This document shows, one piece after another, positions 7,458-10,824 of a stretch of 10,824 bases of DNA (its first letter is position 1; every line of letters begins with the position of its first letter). The notes below the pieces were generated by a model. That model saw nothing but the letters and a program-made list of their open reading frames with translations. It searched no databases and had not been told where the DNA came from. This DNA comes from JOPF133 sp052144935 (lineage in GTDB: Bacteria; Acidobacteriota; Terriglobia; Bryobacterales; Bryobacteraceae): assembly GCA_052144935.1 (NCBI GenBank), contig JBKQPR010000027.1, forward strand, positions 1 to 10,824. Direction: 5' to 3'. The position numbers and the translations under genes were made by a program.

Positions 7458-8360
7458 ATGCGAATGCGCACAGGCTCGGTCCTCGTTGTTCTGTTAACCG
7501 CCGGCGGCGCGCAGGCCTCCAGAGATTCCTGTTTCGATTGCCACAGCATCATGGAAGGCACGAGCGTCCCGTTCCAGAGCGACGTTCACTATAAGAATGG
7601 GGTCAGCTGTGCAGCATGCCATGGGGGCGACCCTAACTCGGACGATCAGAACATCGCCATGTCGGCGGAACGCGGATTTAAGGTCCGCGTGACCCGGGAC
7701 GCCACGTCCGAATATTGCGCCCGCTGTCACAGCGATGCGGCTCTCATCCACAAATACAACCCGCAGCAGCCAGTGGATCAGTTCGCGCTGTATGGCACGG
7801 GGGTTCATGCCACCAGGCCGGTGGGGAGCGATTCCGTCGCGGCGACTTGTGTGGATTGCCACGGAGTCCACAACATTCGAGCCGTGAGCGATCCGCAGTC
7901 GGCCGTGTCTGCCGGGCATCTGGCCGCGACCTGCGGCAAATGTCACCAGGAGTCGGCAGGGATGTTCGGGAAAAGCGCGCACGCGGCCATCTTCACTACC
8001 AAAGAGATGCCCTCTTGTGCAACCTGCCACGCCAGTCACGCCACCCAGCGGGCTAGCACCGAAATGCTCGCCGGGGGGCGCGCCGTCTGCGCCCGCTGCC
8101 ATGAGCCGGACAGCAAGGGCGGGATAGCCGCCGCGAGCATCGAACGAGCATTGGAGCGGGCGATGATGGCCTCATTCAGCGCCCCACCGGCCGGTACCAC
8201 GGCGGGGACGCCCCCTGCGGCAGGCTCGCCCGGCGGACGGGGAATGAGCGAAGCGAGGGCTGCCTCTAACCGAAGGATGAAACCCGCGCGGAGCGCGGTC
8301 CACTCGCTGGACGCCGCAGCCGTTAAGGCGGCTGTCGCAGCGCTTTCGGATCAGCAGTAA
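7458..8360 (+). CDS. Secreted heptaheme c-type cytochrome
   Basis: This is a 300-residue protein with a Sec signal peptide (hydrophobic core SVLVVLLTAGG, likely cleavage after AQA at residue 20). Seven CXXCH haem-attachment motifs begin at residues 25, 51, 87, 131, 159, 187 and 211. Between the signal and residue 215 there are exactly seven other His (44, 98, 117, 138, 154, 175, 194), enough for bis-His ligation of every haem, as in cytochrome c3/c554/NapC-like electron carriers. Residues 235-262 are a Pro/Ala/Gly-rich linker. It is followed by a segment ending ARSAVHSLDAAAVKAAV, a tail I associate with Acidobacteriota multihaem proteins. No membrane anchor follows the signal, so it should be a soluble periplasmic electron carrier. 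The partner is unknown; the reductase gene 22 nt downstream is probably co-transcribed. Confidence 0.88.
   Translation: MRMRTGSVLVVLLTAGGAQASRDSCFDCHSIMEGTSVPFQSDVHYKNGVSCAACHGGDPNSDDQNIAMSAERGFKVRVTRDATSEYCARCHSDAALIHKYNPQQPVDQFALYGTGVHATRPVGSDSVAATCVDCHGVHNIRAVSDPQSAVSAGHLAATCGKCHQESAGMFGKSAHAAIFTTKEMPSCATCHASHATQRASTEMLAGGRAVCARCHEPDSKGGIAAASIERALERAMMASFSAPPAGTTAGTPPAAGSPGGRGMSEARAASNRRMKPARSAVHSLDAAAVKAAVAALSDQQ
8204..8224. repeat. Small inverted repeats inside the cytochrome linker
   Basis: GGGG-ACG-CCCC (8204-8214) abuts CCTGC-G-GCAGG (8214-8224). Together they fall in the part of the cytochrome that encodes the Pro/Ala/Gly-rich linker. They may be a short palindromic element inserted in frame, or simply compositional. 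I cannot tell without other copies. Confidence 0.3.
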
Positions 8361-8368
8361 GTCGATTT

Positions 8369-8375
8369 AAGGGGG
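8369..8375 (+). promoter_or_regulatory. Ribosome binding site of the aldo/keto reductase gene
   Basis: AAGGGGG lies 7 nt before the ATG at 8383, inside the 22-nt gap after the cytochrome stop. It supports both the start and co-transcription. Confidence 0.55.
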
Positions 8376-8382
8376 CAAACGC

Positions 8383-9249
8383 ATGCATCGAACGAATCGT
8401 CGTCAATTCATCCAACAGGCCGTGGCGGCGGGCGCCGCCGTGGCTCTTCCTCCCGCGCTCTGGCCGGCGGAACCGCGCCGTGGCAATGACATCATCGAAC
8501 TCGGTCCGGCGAAAATCAAAGTTTCGCGCATGGCGGTCGGGACGGGCACTTTCGGCGGCGGCCACAGCTCCAACCAGATGCGCAGGTTGGGCGCCGATGG
8601 GGTGGCCGACCTCTGGTGGAATGCCCGCGACAACGGTGTCTTCTTCTGGGACACGGCCGATGGCTACGGCAGCCATGCGGCCATTAAAATCGCCTTGAAG
8701 AATGTGCCGCGCGAGAAAGTTGTGATCATGACCAAGGCTGCATCGCGCACGGCCGAGGCCATGAAAGCCGACCTCGACCGCTTCCGCCAGGAAATGGGAA
8801 CAGATTACATAGACATTGTGCTCCTGCACTCCCGGATGAGCCCAAAATGGGACGAGTTGGACAAAGGGCCGATGGATGTGCTGGCCGAGGCCAAGGATCG
8901 CAAACTAGTGCGCAGCGTGGGCATCAGTTGCCATTCGACGGAAGCTATGAAAGTAGCAGCGAAGACCGCCTGGCTGGACGTGTGCCTGGCGCGCGTCAAC
9001 CAGTTCGGAGTGCGGATGGACGACGACACCGACGAGGTCCTGCCCCTGATCGCCGAGCTGAGGAAAGCCGGCAAGGGAGTGATCGCCATGAAGGTGCTCG
9101 GCGAGGGACAACTGCGCAACCGCCTCGATGAAGCGCTACGGTACGCCGCCACCAAGGATGCGGCCCACTGCTTCACGATAGGGTGCGAAAGCCGTGCTGA
9201 GTTCAAGGACAACTTCGACCGCATCGTCCGGGTGTCGCAGCCGGCGTGA
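8383..9249 (+). CDS. Tat-exported aldo/keto reductase
   Basis: This 288-residue protein has a twin-arginine signal: NRRQFIQQ at residues 5-12, then an Ala-rich core AVAAGAAVALPPALWPAE. The mature part is an aldo/keto reductase (TIM barrel, NADP-dependent). The catalytic tetrad is visible: Asp90 and Tyr95 in WDTADGYG, Lys118 in MTKAA, and His149 in LLHS. GISCHSTEAM (residue 170 onward) and the late CFTIGCESRAEF segment agree with the fold. The length fits the family once the leader is removed. Folding with its cofactor before export would explain the Tat route. It probably reduces or oxidises a small carbonyl or sugar compound in the periplasm; the substrate is unknown. Its pairing with a heptaheme cytochrome suggests shared electron transfer, but that is inference from gene order. 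Confidence 0.88.
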   Translation: MHRTNRRQFIQQAVAAGAAVALPPALWPAEPRRGNDIIELGPAKIKVSRMAVGTGTFGGGHSSNQMRRLGADGVADLWWNARDNGVFFWDTADGYGSHAAIKIALKNVPREKVVIMTKAASRTAEAMKADLDRFRQEMGTDYIDIVLLHSRMSPKWDELDKGPMDVLAEAKDRKLVRSVGISCHSTEAMKVAAKTAWLDVCLARVNQFGVRMDDDTDEVLPLIAELRKAGKGVIAMKVLGEGQLRNRLDEALRYAATKDAAHCFTIGCESRAEFKDNFDRIVRVSQPA

Positions 9250-9399
9250 GAGTGATCGCTCTAATTGGACGCGAACCGAGTCGGGGCGCCGACCCGTGGA
9301 GTTCCAAGGAAGAAACGGTCTGAAACTATGTAATCGGTTGTAGAGCGTCCACGATTGATCTTGGGCTACACTCGCGCACGCCTGGGCGCCCGTATTACC

Positions 9400-9423
9400 C
9401 GGCTCATCCTGCTCGATGAGCCG
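9400..9423. terminator. Perfect 9-bp inverted repeat, possible terminator
   Basis: CGGCTCATC (9400-9408) pairs perfectly with GATGAGCCG (9415-9423) around a six-base loop. No T-run follows on either strand, so it is not a classical intrinsic terminator. It may end the cytochrome-reductase transcript by another route or be a protein-binding palindrome. Confidence 0.4.
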
Positions 9424-9504
9424 ACTAAAGCGGCCCGTCACAGCAGTCACCCGATTCCATGGAAACGGCCCCGTGCAACTGGAACAATCCACTCCTGCGC
9501 CGCG

Positions 9505-9510
9505 TATAAT
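9505..9510 (+). promoter_or_regulatory. Consensus -10 box (TATAAT) upstream of the glycosyltransferase
   Basis: An exact TATAAT stands in GC-rich surroundings 54 nt before the ATG at 9564. The -35 region is weak (TGGAAC at 9480-9485 with a long 19-nt spacer). It would give a leader of about 45-50 nt that starts with the hairpin at 9518-9532. Confidence 0.5.
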
Positions 9511-9517
9511 TCCCTTG

Positions 9518-9532
9518 GGCGCCGCCGGCGCC
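9518..9532. repeat. GC-rich hairpin at the predicted transcript 5' end
   Basis: GGCGCC-GCC-GGCGCC forms a 6-bp all-GC stem starting 8 nt after the -10 box. It could protect the 5' end of the message or affect translation, though GC-rich chance pairing is possible. Confidence 0.35.
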
Positions 9533-9546
9533 ATAACACCCACAAC

Positions 9547-9552
9547 GGAGGA
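9547..9552 (+). promoter_or_regulatory. Ribosome binding site of the glycosyltransferase
   Basis: GGAGGA is a strong Shine-Dalgarno match 11 nt before the ATG at 9564, a slightly long spacing. It supports this start. Confidence 0.5.
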
Positions 9553-9563
9553 TCGCATCCGAA

Positions 9564-10625
9564 ATGCCACCCAATGAGAAGATCGCGGCGCCGCGCGCCA
9601 TCGCCATTCTCCTTTTGGCGATGATGGCGGTCCTGGCCGGCGGGGCGGCGTACCGGGAGTCCGTGGCGATAGACGAACTGGCTCACATCGGCGCCGGGGT
9701 CAGTTATTGGCAGAAGCTCGATCTACGCATGAACCCGGAGCATCCGCCGCTGGCCAAGTTACTTGCCGGCGCGGCGCTGGTGGCGCGCGGCGTTCGCGCC
9801 GACTACAACGGCTATATCTGGACTTGGAGCGGCAAGGGGATTTTTAATTCCATGCTGGCCGAATGGCCCTTCGGCGCCTGGCTACTCACCCGCTGGAACG
9901 ATCCGGCCGACACGCTGCGCTGGGCGCGCCTGCCTATGTTGCTCCTGCTCCTGGCCACGGGCCTGACGATATACCTCTATGGCGAGCGCCTGGCCGGCGG
10001 CTGGGGCGGCGCGCTCGCGCTGTGCTGGTTTGCCACCATGCCGGTGTTTCTGACATTTGGCCCGTTGGTGCTCACCGATACCGCCATCGCGCTGTTTTCG
10101 CTCATCGCCCTCTGGACCTTTGCCACGATGTGGCGCGACCAGACGCCGGGCGCGGTGCGCCGCTTTGCGGTTGCGCTCACGCTGGCGCTACTCTCCAAGT
10201 TCTCCGCCGGGCTGCTGCTATTCGCCTTCGCCGCGTTTCCGTTCGCGCTGCGCTGGTGGCCGGTGGCCGGCCAACCCAAGGGCGACGAGTTCCGCGCCTG
10301 GTGGCGCTGCGGTTGGTGGCTGATCGGCAAAGGCGTCCTGGTGGCGGCACTGCTGGTTTACGCGGTGGAATTCGTGCTCTCTTGGAACCAGCCGACCGAT
10401 CTGCTCAAAATGATCGGCGGCGGCTGGCCCGCGCTGCTGCTGCGCCGGTTCTTGTTTCCGGCGGTGATATACCTGGGCGGCGTCGTTCTCTGTGCAATGT
10501 CATCGGTGAGGCCGTCGTATCTCTTCGGGCACTCTTATGCCGTCCATGCCACTCTTCCCATGTGCCGATACCCGACATATCCGCCCGACAAGGGCGCTGG
10601 GGATCCGAAATCGGCGGCAAGCTAG
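9564..10625 (+). CDS. GT-C membrane glycosyltransferase (family 39-like), C-terminally truncated
   Basis: This 353-residue polytopic protein transfers sugar from a lipid-linked donor at the periplasmic face of the inner membrane, going by its family. The first membrane helix (about 11-29) is followed by VAIDELAHIGAGVSYW, in which Asp37-Glu38 is the GT-C/PMT acidic motif. Next comes the first large loop with NPEHPPLAKLLA (57-68). Further helices lie at about 121-139, 145-165, 168-190, 201-230, 252-274 and 287-303. Relatives usually exceed 500 residues and end in a periplasmic domain. Here recognisable family sequence runs to SSVRPSYLFGHSY (about 10540), then turns into AVHATLPMCRYPTYPPDKG and a stop. 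The tail is hydrophilic and Pro-rich, so the gene is probably cut by a rearrangement or mis-join. The acceptor is unknown. Confidence 0.78.
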   Translation: MPPNEKIAAPRAIAILLLAMMAVLAGGAAYRESVAIDELAHIGAGVSYWQKLDLRMNPEHPPLAKLLAGAALVARGVRADYNGYIWTWSGKGIFNSMLAEWPFGAWLLTRWNDPADTLRWARLPMLLLLLATGLTIYLYGERLAGGWGGALALCWFATMPVFLTFGPLVLTDTAIALFSLIALWTFATMWRDQTPGAVRRFAVALTLALLSKFSAGLLLFAFAAFPFALRWWPVAGQPKGDEFRAWWRCGWWLIGKGVLVAALLVYAVEFVLSWNQPTDLLKMIGGGWPALLLRRFLFPAVIYLGGVVLCAMSSVRPSYLFGHSYAVHATLPMCRYPTYPPDKGAGDPKSAAS

Positions 10626-10824
10626 ACGTGTTAAGCAATAGTGAAGCGCGCAATCCTGCCGGCGGGCCCGCTCAATTTTAGACAGCGATGTAATCAGTAA
10701 CCTGGATTATGCACACGATCACCCTTCCGAGCGCTGGCCCCGCTCGGCTGATGCCCCTCGTGTGTGAGTAAGTCAGTTTAGTTTTCGCTGCTTCACCTCC
10801 TGCCCCCAGAGTTCTTTTCCGCCA
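10626..10824. other. Non-coding end of the window
   Basis: I see no start codon, domain or RNA gene that I can support in these 199 nt on either strand. It is less GC-rich than the genes and contains the nested inverted repeat at 10712-10764. Confidence 0.4.
10712..10764. repeat. Nested inverted repeat (two-part hairpin)
   Basis: The outer arms CACACGA (10712-10718) and TCGTGTG (10758-10764) and inner arms CCGAGCG (10727-10733) and CGCTCGG (10741-10747) are each perfect 7-bp pairs around a 7-nt loop (CTGGCCC). Internal bulges are 8 and 10 nt. It could be a terminator-like structure, a palindromic intergenic element or a structured RNA. A weak T-rich stretch (TTTAGTTTT) lies about 15 nt beyond. 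Confidence 0.5.

Larger units (their letters stand above)
9250..9563. other. Intergenic region with hairpins and a promoter
   Basis: These 314 nt have no convincing gene on either strand. They contain a weak hairpin around the reductase stop (AGAG-T/G-CTCT, 9249-9262), a strong 9-bp hairpin at 9400-9423, a -10 box at 9505-9510, a GC-rich hairpin at 9518-9532, and the ribosome site of the next gene. Confidence 0.5.

Noticed and set aside
7494..8102. 202-codon - strand frame opposite the cytochrome
   Set aside because: The + strand frame has a signal peptide and seven CXXCH motifs; the antisense product has nothing recognisable.
9250..9563. tRNA or small RNA gene in the spacer
   Set aside because: No cloverleaf, GGTTC-type T loop or CCA end could be assembled; only isolated hairpins are visible.
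1..10824. CRISPR array, insertion sequence or phage module
   Set aside because: There are no short regularly spaced repeats, transposase or integrase motifs, or paired terminal repeats. The only large repeats are the kinase domains.

Overview
The window is GC-rich (except short intergenic stretches) and its protein families point to Acidobacteriota, most likely the Bryobacterales/Solibacter group. The indicators are tandem Ser/Thr kinases fused to TolB/PD40-type beta-propellers, a Tat-secreted aldo/keto reductase, a Gfo/Idh/MocA protein with a twin-arginine leader, a multiheme cytochrome and a family-39-type glycosyltransferase. The lineage call is from family knowledge only; no search was run.

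Region 1 (1-6447) is a head-to-tail array of membrane receptor kinases. It opens with a fragment that reads like an M20 peptidase (1-128), joined abruptly to the last 44 codons of a first kinase-propeller gene (129-263). Two nearly full-length copies follow. K1 (275-2910) carries two +1 frameshifts, and K2 (2931-5655) carries one. K3 (5656-6489) keeps a whole kinase domain but breaks off exactly where that domain ends. The three kinase domains are about 91-95% identical by eye, while the propeller halves are very different. Gaps between genes are 11, 20 and 0 nt, so they look like one operon, possibly with an extra promoter directly before K2.

Region 2 (6448-7177) is a patchwork of broken genes. 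A repetitive Ig-like adhesin/surface-protein fragment on the + strand runs into the N-terminal piece of a Gfo/Idh/MocA oxidoreductase on the - strand. Neither fragment is complete.

Region 3 (7458-9249) is an intact two-gene unit: a secreted heptaheme c-type cytochrome, and 22 nt later a Tat-exported aldo/keto reductase with its catalytic tetrad. Both products should act in the periplasm. After 314 nt with hairpins and a consensus -10 box comes region 4, a GT-C membrane glycosyltransferase (9564-10625). It loses its family sequence near 10530 and is probably truncated. The last 199 nt hold no gene that I recognise, only a nested inverted repeat.

The most notable signals are the concerted kinase domains with divergent sensors, and at least four abrupt joins between unrelated gene fragments (near 128, 6447, 6905 and 10530). 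The joins could be genuine genome shuffling through repeated families, or assembly chimeras at repeats; the sequence alone does not decide. I saw no clearly new defence or mobile system.
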